The notes beneath the pieces were generated by a model that worked only from the letters and a program-made list of their open reading frames with translations, ran no database searches and had not been told where the DNA came from. Shown piece after piece: positions 26,381 through 34,050 of a DNA stretch of 64,000 nucleotides. Source of the DNA: Flavobacterium sp. Root420 (lineage in GTDB: Bacteria > Bacteroidota > Bacteroidia > Flavobacteriales > Flavobacteriaceae); contig NZ_LMEF01000032.1 in assembly GCF_001427905.1 (NCBI RefSeq), forward strand, positions 160,315-224,314, read 5' to 3'. Numbering within the stretch: position 1 is the first letter of the stretch; each line of letters starts with the position of its first letter. The position numbers were made by a program, and so were the translations under genes.

Positions 26381-26905
26381 ATCCCGGAGGGATGACATAT
26401 TTATAGATATTTATGAATTGTTTTGCAGAACTCCGTAGGAGTGATATATATTTCCAGGCACAATTAATAAAATATATCGCTCCGCTGGAGCTATCATGTA
26501 AGATATAAACTAGCTATAAGCATGTTGCTCCGCCGGAGCTGATCTCTTCGTTAACAATAAAGTCCCAGCGGGACAACATATTTATAGAAATCATGAATTT
26601 TGTTTTTTGCAGAGCTCCGTAGGAGTGATATATTTTTAGATACAATTAATAAAATATATCGCTCCGCTGGAGCTATCATGTAAGATATAAACTAGCTATA
26701 AGCATGTTGCTCCGCCGGAGCTGACTCTCTGTTAACAATAAAGTCCCAGCGGGACAACATATTTATAGAAATCATGAATTTTGTTTTTGCAGAACTCCGT
26801 AGGAGTGATATATTTCCAGGTACAATTAATAAAATATATCGCTCCGCTGGAGCTATCAAAGATATAAACTAGCTATAAACATGTTGCTCCGCCAGAGCTG
26901 ATCGA
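26381..26905. repeat. Three 181-bp tandem units of mini-hairpins
   Basis: Units start at 26381, 26562 and 26743, an exact 181-bp period; the last is shorter at its end. Each unit carries four 5-3-5 hairpins in the same order: (A/G)TCCC-nnn-GGGA(T/C), ACTCC-GTA-GGAGT (one copy GCTCC...), GCTCC-GCT-GGAGC and GCTCC-GCC-GGAGC, separated by AT-rich text with tata and ataaactagctataa words. No ORF runs through. Related hairpins occur at 30355-30540. Together with 26254-26316 this accounts for the gap up to the next promoter. Confidence 0.85.
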
Positions 26906-26994
26906 ATCAATATTTAAAATGATGAATCACAGATATAAAACTCAGTTGAAATAAAAAAAAACATTTTATTTGTTTGTCAATTCAAAATAAAATA

Positions 26995-27002
26995 TAACTT
27001 TG
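26995..27002 (+). promoter_or_regulatory. TAnnTTTG promoter of the membrane protein-regulator operon
   Basis: TAACTTTG, 20 nt ahead of the ATG at 27023. Confidence 0.65.
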
Positions 27003-27008
27003 CAGTAC

Positions 27009-27018
27009 AAAGTACTTT
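27009..27018. promoter_or_regulatory. AAAGTACTTT palindromic operator, copy 1
   Basis: A perfect 10-bp palindrome exactly 6 nt after the -7 box, so it covers the expected transcription start. The same palindrome at the same spacing precedes the DUF4173 gene, and a regulator gene lies between; autoregulation is inferred. Confidence 0.55.
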
Positions 27019-27022
27019 ATTT

Positions 27023-27652
27023 ATGAATCAGAAGCACCAAGAAGATTTAGCACACATTCGTTCCATGATGGAGCGCTCTTCAAGATTTATATCCCTAAGC
27101 GGGCTTTCAGGAGTTTTTGCAGGACTTTCTGCTTTAATTGGCGGATTGTATGTTTATCAATTGTTTAAGATAAACGGTATTGAATATTTTGCTGATGAAG
27201 TATATGGTGATGAAGTATATAAAGTTCCATCGAAATTGGTTTCAGAACTGTTTGTAACCGGAATTGTCATTTTGGTTTGTGCATTTGTTTTTGGATTGGC
27301 TTTTACCATCAGAAAAAGTAAAAAGTACAATTTGCCAATTTGGACATCAGCTACAAAAAAGATGCTGTTTAACTTAGCAATTCCATTAACAGTAGGAGGT
27401 GTATTTTGTTTGTCACTTTTATACCATCAAAACTATGGTTTAATAGCACCGTCAACTTTGCTTTTTTACGGATTGGCGCTTATTAATGCTGAGAAATATA
27501 CTTTCTCGGATATTAAATATTTAGGATATTGTCAATTGATTTTAGGAAGTATTTCTCTTTTTTTTATTGGATATGGTTTAGTTTTTTGGATCATTGGATT
27601 TGGTATTTTGCATATCTTGTACGGATTAATAATGTTCAAAAAGTATAAATAA
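27023..27652 (+). CDS. Multi-spanning membrane protein, unknown function
   Basis: A 209-residue protein: a short charged N-terminus (MNQKHQEDLAHIRSMMERSSRF), then about six hydrophobic segments (near 27-45, 70-92, 108-126, 137-150, 166-183 and 185-203) ending in a basic tail KKYK. No family motif is recognised. A winged-helix regulator gene starts 9 nt later and a DUF4173 membrane protein follows, both sides sharing a palindromic operator, so it is the first gene of a regulated membrane module. Confidence 0.75.
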   Translation: MNQKHQEDLAHIRSMMERSSRFISLSGLSGVFAGLSALIGGLYVYQLFKINGIEYFADEVYGDEVYKVPSKLVSELFVTGIVILVCAFVFGLAFTIRKSKKYNLPIWTSATKKMLFNLAIPLTVGGVFCLSLLYHQNYGLIAPSTLLFYGLALINAEKYTFSDIKYLGYCQLILGSISLFFIGYGLVFWIIGFGILHILYGLIMFKKYK

Positions 27653-27660
27653 TCCACGCA

Positions 27661-27954
27661 ATGGGAATTATTGATAAATTAAATAAAGACTTCGAAAGCC
27701 GTGTCAGATTGGGAATTATGTCCATTCTGATGGTGAATGAATGGGTCGATTTTACCGAAATGAAAACCTTGCTGAACATTACAGATGGTAATCTGGCCAG
27801 TCATGCCTCAGCGCTTGAAAAATCAGAATATATTGTTGTTAAAAAGGAGTTTGTTGGTAAAAAGCCAAAAACATCTTATAGCGTTACCGAAAGAGGTCGT
27901 TTGGCCTTTAAAGAACACTTGTCGTACCTTGAAAAATTAATGAAATCCCAATAA
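27661..27954 (+). CDS. Small winged-helix transcriptional regulator
   Basis: A 97-residue protein made almost entirely of one winged-helix DNA-binding domain: RVRLGIMSILMVNEWVDFTEMKTLL, recognition-helix region DGNLASHASALEKSEYI, and wing KPKTSYSVTERGRLAFKEHLSYLEKL. This matches the MarR/PadR-like HTH_34 group, which regulates from dimers. There is no separate effector domain. It is 8 nt downstream of one membrane protein gene and just ahead of another; the palindrome AAAGTACTTT at both promoters is its most likely target. Confidence 0.85.
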   Translation: MGIIDKLNKDFESRVRLGIMSILMVNEWVDFTEMKTLLNITDGNLASHASALEKSEYIVVKKEFVGKKPKTSYSVTERGRLAFKEHLSYLEKLMKSQ

Positions 27955-27972
27955 CCAAAATTTTTTGCCTAA

Positions 27973-27980
27973 TTACTTTG
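27973..27980 (+). promoter_or_regulatory. Near-consensus -7 box of the DUF4173 gene
   Basis: TTACTTTG (one change from TAnnTTTG) 29 nt ahead of the ATG at 28010, aligned with the first promoter TAACTTTG of this module. Confidence 0.45.
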
Positions 27981-27986
27981 AAAAAC

Positions 27987-27996
27987 AAAGTACTTT
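27987..27996. promoter_or_regulatory. AAAGTACTTT palindromic operator, copy 2
   Basis: Same palindrome as at 27009, again 6 nt after the -7 box. The in-frame TTG at 27965 lies ahead of this site, which supports the ATG at 28010 as the true start of the next gene. Confidence 0.55.
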
Positions 27997-28009
27997 TAAA
28001 TTTATCAAA

Positions 28010-29395
28010 ATGAAAAAACATCACATTATTTTAGTTTGCAGTTTGATTTTCTTACTGCTTTTTTACAAAGAAGATTTAGGCGTTAACTTGTCAATTTTTG
28101 GACTTGTTTTAACCGGCTTTGTTTGTTATTTCTTCCAGGACCGTTTTTCTGAAAGATCACATTTGATCTTAGTTGTTACATCGGTTTTGTCTTGTCTGGC
28201 TTTTGCCTGGTACGGAGATTTTGCTTCTTTTTTAGCCTTGGCAATGTCTGTTCTTTTTTTACAGTTCAAAACGCAGGATCCTAAACTGAAAATGGTTCAG
28301 ATTTTCCCCCTTGTATTTCTAAACGGAATTACTTCATTAGGTCGCGTTTTAATGTTTAAGCAATGGCTTCCGGAAAAGAAAATCCATAATAATTTTGCTA
28401 AAAAACTAGTTGCCTTTTTTGTGATTCCTGCCATTTTCTTAATTCTGTTTTTTATAGTATACTCTTTTGGAAGTGATCATTTCTCTTCTTTATTTACAGA
28501 TTACACTTTAGATATCAATCTGGGAAATCTCGTTATAATTGGAATTTTGGGTTTCTATATCTCATTTAGTTTCTGGAATTATTGGGTTCCTGAAGTTTGC
28601 TACCAAAAAAATGAACTTCTGGATAATGAATTCAGCAATATAGCCGAAGTAAAAAATCAAAACACATTTTCATTTCTTGATTTGGATTTCGAAAGAAAAA
28701 GTGGTGTAATCACTTTAATACTCTTGAATTTAATGCTTTTGGTATTTATCGTAACCTACAATTACGAACAGTTTTTCGAAGTTGTAGAAAAATCAAACTT
28801 AAGTGCTGACACGCATGAAAGGGTAAATTCAGTAATCTTCTCAATTCTAATGGCAGTTGGTGTAATCATGTTTTATTTCAAAGGCGGATTCAATTTTGAT
28901 AAACAAGCAAGTTCACTTAAAACACTGGCAAAAATTTGGATTTTTTTAAATGGAGTTTTGATTGTAAGTACGTTTATTAAAAATGCTGAATATGTGTCTT
29001 TCTTTGGTTTGACTTACAAACGTTTGGGAGTTTTCGCTTTTCTTATTTTAGCTATTATTGGTTTAGTTTACGCTTTTCTAAAAATTAGAAGACAGAAAAC
29101 AAATGCTTACCTAGTGAACCAAATGGTTTGGTATTTTTATGGAACTGTTCTTTTATGTAGTTATGTTAATTGGGGAAGCATAATTACAAATTATAATATT
29201 TCAGTAAATAAAGGGGTGGAACCAAGATTTTTAAGTGACCTGAATTTTAATGATGACGCACGACGCGATTATTTTTTAAAAAATAATTTAGACGGACAAT
29301 CTACAGAAATTAGAAGAGAAGAGATAATTGATGAATATCAGAATACTACATTTTTATCTAAGGCTTTATATTATGAGTTTTTAAATAAGAAGTAA
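28010..29395 (+). CDS. DUF4173 family membrane protein
   Basis: From the ATG at 28010 the protein has 461 residues with about ten to twelve hydrophobic segments, and a soluble C-terminal stretch of about 70 residues (GVEPRFLSDLNFNDDARRDYFL...). The family features a conserved central FLDLDFERKSGVITLILLNLMLLVFIVTYN region. DUF4173 proteins are integral membrane proteins of unknown function, often next to regulators. Here it is the last gene of the paired-operator module and ends at a bidirectional terminator. Confidence 0.75.
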   Translation: MKKHHIILVCSLIFLLLFYKEDLGVNLSIFGLVLTGFVCYFFQDRFSERSHLILVVTSVLSCLAFAWYGDFASFLALAMSVLFLQFKTQDPKLKMVQIFPLVFLNGITSLGRVLMFKQWLPEKKIHNNFAKKLVAFFVIPAIFLILFFIVYSFGSDHFSSLFTDYTLDINLGNLVIIGILGFYISFSFWNYWVPEVCYQKNELLDNEFSNIAEVKNQNTFSFLDLDFERKSGVITLILLNLMLLVFIVTYNYEQFFEVVEKSNLSADTHERVNSVIFSILMAVGVIMFYFKGGFNFDKQASSLKTLAKIWIFLNGVLIVSTFIKNAEYVSFFGLTYKRLGVFAFLILAIIGLVYAFLKIRRQKTNAYLVNQMVWYFYGTVLLCSYVNWGSIITNYNISVNKGVEPRFLSDLNFNDDARRDYFLKNNLDGQSTEIRREEIIDEYQNTTFLSKALYYEFLNKK

Positions 29396-29404
29396 TATAC
29401 AATA

Positions 29405-29436
29405 AAAGAAATCCGTTCAATTGAACGGATTTCTTT
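29405..29436. terminator. Bidirectional terminator between DUF4173 gene and rluF
   Basis: AAAGAAATCCGTTC and GAACGGATTTCTTT form a perfect stem around AATT, with T runs on both strands. Confidence 0.88.
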
Positions 29437-29448
29437 TATAATATCATT

Positions 29449-30261
29449 TTAATAATCTCCTTTTTTCTTAAATCGGGGATCATGTTTTGAAATAAATTCT
29501 GTTCTTCGTTTTGGCGCTTCCGCTTTTGGTAAACTTGCCTCTTCCGTTTTGCTTGATGGCTCAATCAAATGATTTAATTCTTTGATTTCATCATCAGTCA
29601 AATCGCGATAACGCCCAACCGGAACATCCAAAGAAATATTAATAATTCGGATACGCTTCAAAGCGGTTACATCATAACCTAAATATTCACACATTCTTCG
29701 AATCTGGCGGTTTAAACCTTGTGTCAGAATAATTTTGAAGGTGTATTTACTAATTTGTTCTACTTTACATTTTCTGGTCACCGTATCCAGAATCGGAACA
29801 CCATTTCCCATTCTTTGTATAAAACGATCCGTAATCGGTTTATTAACCGTTACCGTATATTCTTTTTCGTGATTGTTTCTGGCGCGTAAAATCTTGTTTA
29901 CAATATCGCCGTCATTGGTCATAAAAATTAATCCTTCACTGGCTTTATCCAATCTTCCAATTGGGAAAATACGTTTAGGGTAATTAATATAATCGACAAT
30001 ATTATTTCGAACTTCTAAGTTGGTGGTGCATTCAATTCCAACCGGTTTGTTGAAAGCCAGATAAACCATTTTTTCGTGTTTTTCCACGATTAACTTTCCA
30101 TCTATGCGTACTTCATCATCCGGTGAAACTTTGGTTCCCATTTCAGGTACAACTCCATTTATCGTTACGCGTCCTTCTTCAATTAATTTATCGGCCTCAC
30201 GACGAGAACAATAGCCAGTTTCTCCAATAAATTTATTCAGACGTTTTAAATTCTCTTCCAT
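29449..30261 (-). CDS. rluF: 23S rRNA pseudouridine synthase RluF-like
   Basis: Isomerises uridine to pseudouridine in 23S rRNA. The 270 residues comprise an S4 RNA-binding domain (RLNKFIGETGYCSRREADKLIEEG, 7-50) and a RsuA/RluB/E/F-type catalytic domain with Asp105 in GRLDKASEG. Long stretches match E. coli RluF as I remember it (ERDNIVD-like VRNNIVDYIN, FPIGRLDK, GVPILDTVTRKCKV, GLNRQIRRMCE), better than RluB or RluE. A basic, low-complexity tail ends the protein, as in RluF. Its promoter box ends only 4 nt before the ATG, so the mRNA may be leaderless. Confidence 0.88.
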   Translation of the reverse strand: MEENLKRLNKFIGETGYCSRREADKLIEEGRVTINGVVPEMGTKVSPDDEVRIDGKLIVEKHEKMVYLAFNKPVGIECTTNLEVRNNIVDYINYPKRIFPIGRLDKASEGLIFMTNDGDIVNKILRARNNHEKEYTVTVNKPITDRFIQRMGNGVPILDTVTRKCKVEQISKYTFKIILTQGLNRQIRRMCEYLGYDVTALKRIRIINISLDVPVGRYRDLTDDEIKELNHLIEPSSKTEEASLPKAEAPKRRTEFISKHDPRFKKKGDY

Positions 30262-30265
30262 ACTG

Positions 30266-30273
30266 CAAAAGTA
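30266..30273 (-). promoter_or_regulatory. TAnnTTTG promoter of rluF
   Basis: Minus strand TACTTTTG. With transcription starting 4-7 nt after the box, the start falls on the ATG. Confidence 0.5.
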
Positions 30274-30287
30274 GGCAAAATTTAAAT

Positions 30288-30316
30288 TTTAGACTTTAGA
30301 TTTTAGATTTTAGATT
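30288..30316. repeat. TTTTAGAT short tandem repeats
   Basis: Four near-identical 7-9 nt words (TTTTAGA, CTTTAGA, TTTTAGA, TTTTAGATT). A related array lies at 57056-57119. Confidence 0.6.
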
Positions 30317-30354
30317 GGTGACATCTTATAATTTTAGATTTTTATGCAATATAG

Positions 30355-30540
30355 CTAAAGCTCCAGCGGAGCATCATATTTATAGCTGATTTACAAATTC
30401 AGTAATAAAAGCTCCAGAGGAGTGATACTTTTTATTGTCCTAATATTAACATTTCGCCCCCAATGGGGCTTGATAATTCGCTTTAATTATTTCTATAAAC
30501 ATATTGTCCCGCTGGGACTTTTCTTTTATTTCTATCATAT
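30355..30540. repeat. Dispersed mini-hairpin repeats
   Basis: GCTCC-AGC-GGAGC, GCTCC-AGA-GGAGT, GCCCC-CAAT-GGGGC and GTCCC-GCT-GGGAC hairpins in AT-rich text, inverted relative to the 26381-26905 block and including the shared attatttctataaacatattg phrase. Fills most of the 321-nt gap; no gene seen. Confidence 0.75.
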
Positions 30541-30582
30541 TTCAATCAAAATAAAAACCTTAGAATCTTAATACCTAAGAAC

Positions 30583-30930
30583 CTACTGTTTATGGAAAAT
30601 AGAGCTATCGGCAGGCGTCTCTTTCCTGTCAAACATTCCATAATCCCGAACAACATGGGCAATTCTTAAATGATAATCTTTAAAGATCTCATTTCGACCT
30701 TTTGATTGTGCATGGCGATGCATTTCCAGATTTCTCCATTGTTGAATACTTTTTTCATCTTTCCAAAAAGACAAAGACAACACCTTTTCAGGATCGCTAA
30801 AACTCTGAAAACGTTCTATCGAAATAAATCCTTCGATAGAATCTAATTCTGGTCGCAGGTTAGCAGCGATATCCAGATATTCTTCTTTTTTTCCTTCGTT
30901 TGGAATGACTTCAAAAATTACAGCTATCAT
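30583..30930 (-). CDS. Antibiotic-biosynthesis-monooxygenase-like protein
   Basis: A 115-residue ferredoxin-fold protein of the ABM group: MIAVIFEVIPNEGKKEEYLDIA at the N-terminus, GFISIERFQSF(S)DPEKVLSLSFWKDEKSIQQWRN in the middle. Members include cofactor-free monooxygenases and haem-degrading enzymes; the family includes many proteins with no known activity. It follows the P450 gene by 15 nt on the same strand, so both are probably co-transcribed and may act on the same compound or signal. Confidence 0.82.
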   Translation of the reverse strand: MIAVIFEVIPNEGKKEEYLDIAANLRPELDSIEGFISIERFQSFSDPEKVLSLSFWKDEKSIQQWRNLEMHRHAQSKGRNEIFKDYHLRIAHVVRDYGMFDRKETPADSSIFHKQ

Positions 30931-30945
30931 AGTTTTGTGTTTTTA

Positions 30946-32097
30946 TTATTGAATTGAAATCCAGATTTCTTTTGGTAATCTGGCATTTATAAGTGGTTCG
31001 TATTGAATTTGATTTTCTAACAACGAAATGGTTTTATTACTCTGAAATAAAAAACACAAAGCTTCAGTGGCAAGGTGAATGGAAAAATATTTTGCCAGAC
31101 AACCATGACCGCCAGCTCCGAAAGTAAGGTTTTCATTGTTGTTGATTCTTTCAATGTCAAAATTCATAGTATTTTCAAACTTTTCGCAATCCCGATTAGC
31201 CGAAGCCAGAACGATTAATATCGAATCACCTTTTTTAATTTGGCTTCCGCCGATGTGAAAATCTTCACTTGCAATTCGTCTTGTATTATGAATTGGAGGA
31301 TCAAAGCGTAAGGTTTCAATAACTGATTTTTCTATTTCAGTTTTATTCGAAAATGTTTTATGTTGAATAATTTGCAATAAAGAATTACTTAAAATTCCAC
31401 GCCCGGCATCAAAACTCTGAATACACAAACCGATAAAATTACTAACTGCAATTGGAATAATTTCTTTTGATGAAAAATTATATTGGTTGGAAATTTTGAT
31501 CAATAAGGAATTGTAAAATGATAAAGAAGAAAGATGTTTTTCAATTATAGAATAGAATTTTTCTGAATTCTTATTAATGAATAGTATTTGTTCTTCTGTT
31601 TTCTGCGGAAGCATAATTTTGCTAAAAGATTCTATTCTATCTGAAATAAATTCACAATCATTTTCTTCAAAATCAAAACTTTTCAAGAGAACAAGAAGCG
31701 GTAATTTTTTACCAACAGAATTAACCCAATCAATTTTAGTATCAACTAAATCATTTTTAATCAGTGATGAAATGATTTTGCTATTATCAACCGATTTTAT
31801 ATTAGAAAACAACAGCGTTGCAATTTCTTTTGAAATTTCATGTTGCTGTCCATTTGATAATCGGGTTAAATTACTGAGAATTTTCAAAGCACATTCATTC
31901 AGCTTTTGTTCATTATTTGGATTTACAACTGGAATTTGTGTATTTGTATTTTTGAGAATTTCAACACAATATTTATAAGAATAAATCGCCCAGATTTTAT
32001 TGGTTTCATCCCAATAAACGGGATGTTTTTCCAACATTGATTTATATATCGAATAAGGATTTTGAACATCAGATTGAAGGAATAAACTTGAGGTCAT
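30946..32097 (-). CDS. Cytochrome P450
   Basis: A 383-residue soluble P450. The haem-thiolate loop is FGAGGHGCLAKYF with Cys333, and the ExxR motif is ETLR in KSVIETLRFDPPIHNTRR. The I-helix, which normally carries AGx(D/E)T for oxygen activation, reads QSFDAGRGILSN here, with no acid-alcohol pair. That is unusual and may indicate peroxygenase-type or other non-canonical chemistry. No ferredoxin or reductase gene is near. It pairs with the ABM-like gene and diverges from an ArsR-type regulator gene. Confidence 0.87.
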   Translation of the reverse strand: MTSSLFLQSDVQNPYSIYKSMLEKHPVYWDETNKIWAIYSYKYCVEILKNTNTQIPVVNPNNEQKLNECALKILSNLTRLSNGQQHEISKEIATLLFSNIKSVDNSKIISSLIKNDLVDTKIDWVNSVGKKLPLLVLLKSFDFEENDCEFISDRIESFSKIMLPQKTEEQILFINKNSEKFYSIIEKHLSSLSFYNSLLIKISNQYNFSSKEIIPIAVSNFIGLCIQSFDAGRGILSNSLLQIIQHKTFSNKTEIEKSVIETLRFDPPIHNTRRIASEDFHIGGSQIKKGDSILIVLASANRDCEKFENTMNFDIERINNNENLTFGAGGHGCLAKYFSIHLATEALCFLFQSNKTISLLENQIQYEPLINARLPKEIWISIQ

Positions 32098-32113
32098 TTC
32101 GTTTTGTTTTTAG

Positions 32114-32130
32114 CAAAGTTATTTAACTTT
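32114..32130. promoter_or_regulatory. P450 promoter and inverted repeat
   Basis: Minus strand TAACTTTG (32114-32121) is the -7 box of the P450 operon. It is half of an inverted repeat AAAGTTA-TT-TAACTTT (32115-32130); the other half reads TAACTTT on the plus strand, towards the divergent regulator gene. A plausible operator for that regulator. Confidence 0.5.
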
Positions 32131-32171
32131 ACAAGGGAATAGTTCAGTCTGCATTTAACTATGAAATAAAA

Positions 32172-32852
32172 ATGGAAGATCAATTTATAAAAACGGCAAC
32201 TTTAATTGGTGATGCAACGCGCGCCTCGATTTTGTGGAATTTACTCGACGGAAGAGCCTTTACCGCAACCGAATTGGCCATTGCAGTCGAGACATCAGCG
32301 CAAAATATCAGTATGCATTTAGGAAAATTGCTGGATGCCAATTTGATTTGTGTTGAAAAACAAGGACGTCATAAATATTATAGATTTTCGAATAAGGAAG
32401 TTGCTTACGCTGTCGAAGCCGTGGCGAATCTTATTCCAAAACCTGAAGTTTCTACAAAGAAGAAATCCGAAGAATATCCTCCTGTAAAATACTGCAGGAC
32501 TTGTTACGATCATTTAGCGGGAAAAATTGGTGTTGCCTTAGCTGATAGTTTATTGGAACAGAAAATAATTATCGAAAAGAATGGCATTTTTGAAATTTCT
32601 TCGGAAGGAGAAAAATGGTTTTCAGATTTCGGTATTAATCTGGAAGATGCCCAAAAACAAAAAAGAATCTTTTTAAAACCGTGCCTGGATTGGAGCGAAA
32701 GACGAAATCATATCGCGGGTTCTATTGGAGCGTTATTATTAAACAAAATGATAACCGAAGACTGGCTTAGAAGAAATAAAAATTCAAGAGCGGTAACAAT
32801 AACGGGAAAAGGAGAAAAGGAGTTGTTGCGGTATTTTAAGATTGTTGTTTAG
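32172..32852 (+). CDS. ArsR-type winged-helix regulator with C-terminal extension
   Basis: A 226-residue protein. Residues 1-100 are an ArsR-like winged helix (ATLIGDATRASILWNLLDGRAFTATELAIAVETSAQNISMHLGKLLDANLICVEKQGRHKYYRFSN). The C-terminal half contains CRTCYDHLAGKIGVALADSLL and a second, Cys-containing segment KPCLDWSERRNHIAGSIGALLLNKM; related long ArsR proteins are found in many Gram-negatives. The CxxC could bind metal, but its function is not known. Divergent from the P450/ABM-like operon with a palindrome between, so it probably controls it. Confidence 0.85.
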   Translation: MEDQFIKTATLIGDATRASILWNLLDGRAFTATELAIAVETSAQNISMHLGKLLDANLICVEKQGRHKYYRFSNKEVAYAVEAVANLIPKPEVSTKKKSEEYPPVKYCRTCYDHLAGKIGVALADSLLEQKIIIEKNGIFEISSEGEKWFSDFGINLEDAQKQKRIFLKPCLDWSERRNHIAGSIGALLLNKMITEDWLRRNKNSRAVTITGKGEKELLRYFKIVV

Positions 32853-32859
32853 AAAGTTT

Positions 32860-32965
32860 TTTGTCATCCTGAGCGAAGTCGAAGGAACACAAGAAACTCC
32901 ACACAGAAAATCGTCAATCTATATCCAGCCACTTACGCTCCTTCGACTTCGCTCAGGATGACAAA
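32860..32965. repeat. GTCATCCTGAGCGAAGTCGAAGG inverted repeat
   Basis: Two perfect 27-nt arms, 32860-32886 and 32939-32965, around a 52-nt loop. The arm is the widespread CATCCTGAGC-GAAGTCGAAGG word. A diverged smaller relative is at 47542-47578. Confidence 0.85.
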
Positions 32966-33001
32966 GGAAATTAGGTTCTTCAAAGAAAAAATCTTAGTGC
33001 C

Positions 33002-33934
33002 TTAGCGACTTAGTGGCTCAGAACCTTTACCAAACAAAAAGGCAATCACTTTCTGATACAATTCATCATCATGCATGCCATGCCCTAAACCTTTAGTTTC
33101 AATAAACTGACTATTCTTCCAATTACTGGCTATTTTTTTACCTTCCTCAAAAGCAACAATCTTGTCTGAAGTATCGTGGGCAATTAAACCTGAAACATTA
33201 AATTCGGATGCAAATTTTTGTCCCGAGAAATCTTCTAGCTTAAAGTTGAAACGATTCATGAATTTGCTTTCTAAAAGCGAAAACATTTTGGTGTTCAGAC
33301 TCAACATTGAAATGTAATTGTCAATCAACGTTTTTAGGTCTGAAGGAGCGCCCAAAATCACCATTTTATTAATACTGGTATTTGGGAATAAATACTGATG
33401 ATAAACACAAGCCGCGCCGCCAATAGAGTGACCAATAATAATTTCCGGCTGATATTTTTCAACGGCTTTATTAATAAATTCAGCGTAAAGCGGAACATTA
33501 AATTCTTTTCCGCTGCTTTGTCCGTGTGCGGGTGCATCAATAGCAATTATAGTGCTTCCTGATTTTTGAAGATGTGGTAAGGTTTTTTTCCAGCGCGAAG
33601 CATTGCTTTCCCAGCCATGAACAAGGAGTATTTTAGTTTCGTTTCCTTTCCAGACATACGTCTGAAAATGATGTTCGTTGTGATGAAACGTTTCTGTTTC
33701 AGTGTTTTTTAGAATTTTGGGTAAAGTCTCTTTTTGCAGTCTTCCAATTCGAGGCTGGCTAAAAAGTGCGTATGAAAGTTCAACAGCTTTTTGCGGACGA
33801 ACATAACTCAGGAAGTTGATATATTGTCCGACCGATTTTAATGTAATGAAACGAATTCCTTTTTTTATTCCCAAAGCAAATGTTTTAATGATAAAATATA
33901 ATTTTCCGAAACAGGATATAAAAAGTATCGCCAC
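33002..33934 (-). CDS. Alpha/beta hydrolase
   Basis: A 310-residue alpha/beta-hydrolase: oxyanion motif LLVHGWESNAS (near 103-112), nucleophile elbow GHSIGG with Ser170, later Asp candidates (TSDKIV) and catalytic His in KGLGHGMHDD. The substrate is not indicated. The apparent start is GTG inside the arm of an intergenic repeat; a TTG at residue 21 is an alternative and would leave the catalytic core intact. The hydrophobic N-terminus could act as an anchor if the GTG is used. Confidence 0.82.
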   Translation of the reverse strand: MAILFISCFGKLYFIIKTFALGIKKGIRFITLKSVGQYINFLSYVRPQKAVELSYALFSQPRIGRLQKETLPKILKNTETETFHHNEHHFQTYVWKGNETKILLVHGWESNASRWKKTLPHLQKSGSTIIAIDAPAHGQSSGKEFNVPLYAEFINKAVEKYQPEIIIGHSIGGAACVYHQYLFPNTSINKMVILGAPSDLKTLIDNYISMLSLNTKMFSLLESKFMNRFNFKLEDFSGQKFASEFNVSGLIAHDTSDKIVAFEEGKKIASNWKNSQFIETKGLGHGMHDDELYQKVIAFLFGKGSEPLSR

Positions 33935-34007
33935 GAATTACACAAATTTAGCACGAATTTTTATTCTTAGGATGAAAAATTAGTGAAATTAATGTAATTC
34001 GTGGCGA
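33928..34007. repeat. TCGCCACGAATTAC inverted repeat
   Basis: TCGCCACGAATTAC (33928-33941) pairs with GTAATTCGTGGCGA (33994-34007). It shares the GCCACGAATT core with repeats at 53063-53120 and 54652-54712. Confidence 0.8.
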
Positions 34008-34023
34008 AAAATTTTAAACAAAA

Positions 34024-34046
34024 AAATCCCGATTAGATCGGGATTT
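34024..34046 (-). terminator. Terminator of the Nif3-CdsZ operon
   Basis: AAATCCCGAT and ATCGGGATTT perfect 10-bp stem around TAG, 5 nt after the stop codon; A/T-rich flanks. Confidence 0.8.
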
Positions 34047-34050
34047 ATAT

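Noticed and set aside
26381..26905. Tandem repeats that could look like a CRISPR array
   Set aside because: Units are 181 bp, with several different hairpins and near-identical text between them; there are no unique spacers of equal length and no cas genes.
27965..28009. In-frame upstream TTG for the DUF4173 protein
   Set aside because: It precedes the -7 box and the palindrome; the ATG at 28010 opens a hydrophobic N-terminus.
32860..32965. 27-bp inverted repeat as a transposon end
   Set aside because: No transposase gene or target duplication is seen; the arms match a common intergenic hairpin word.
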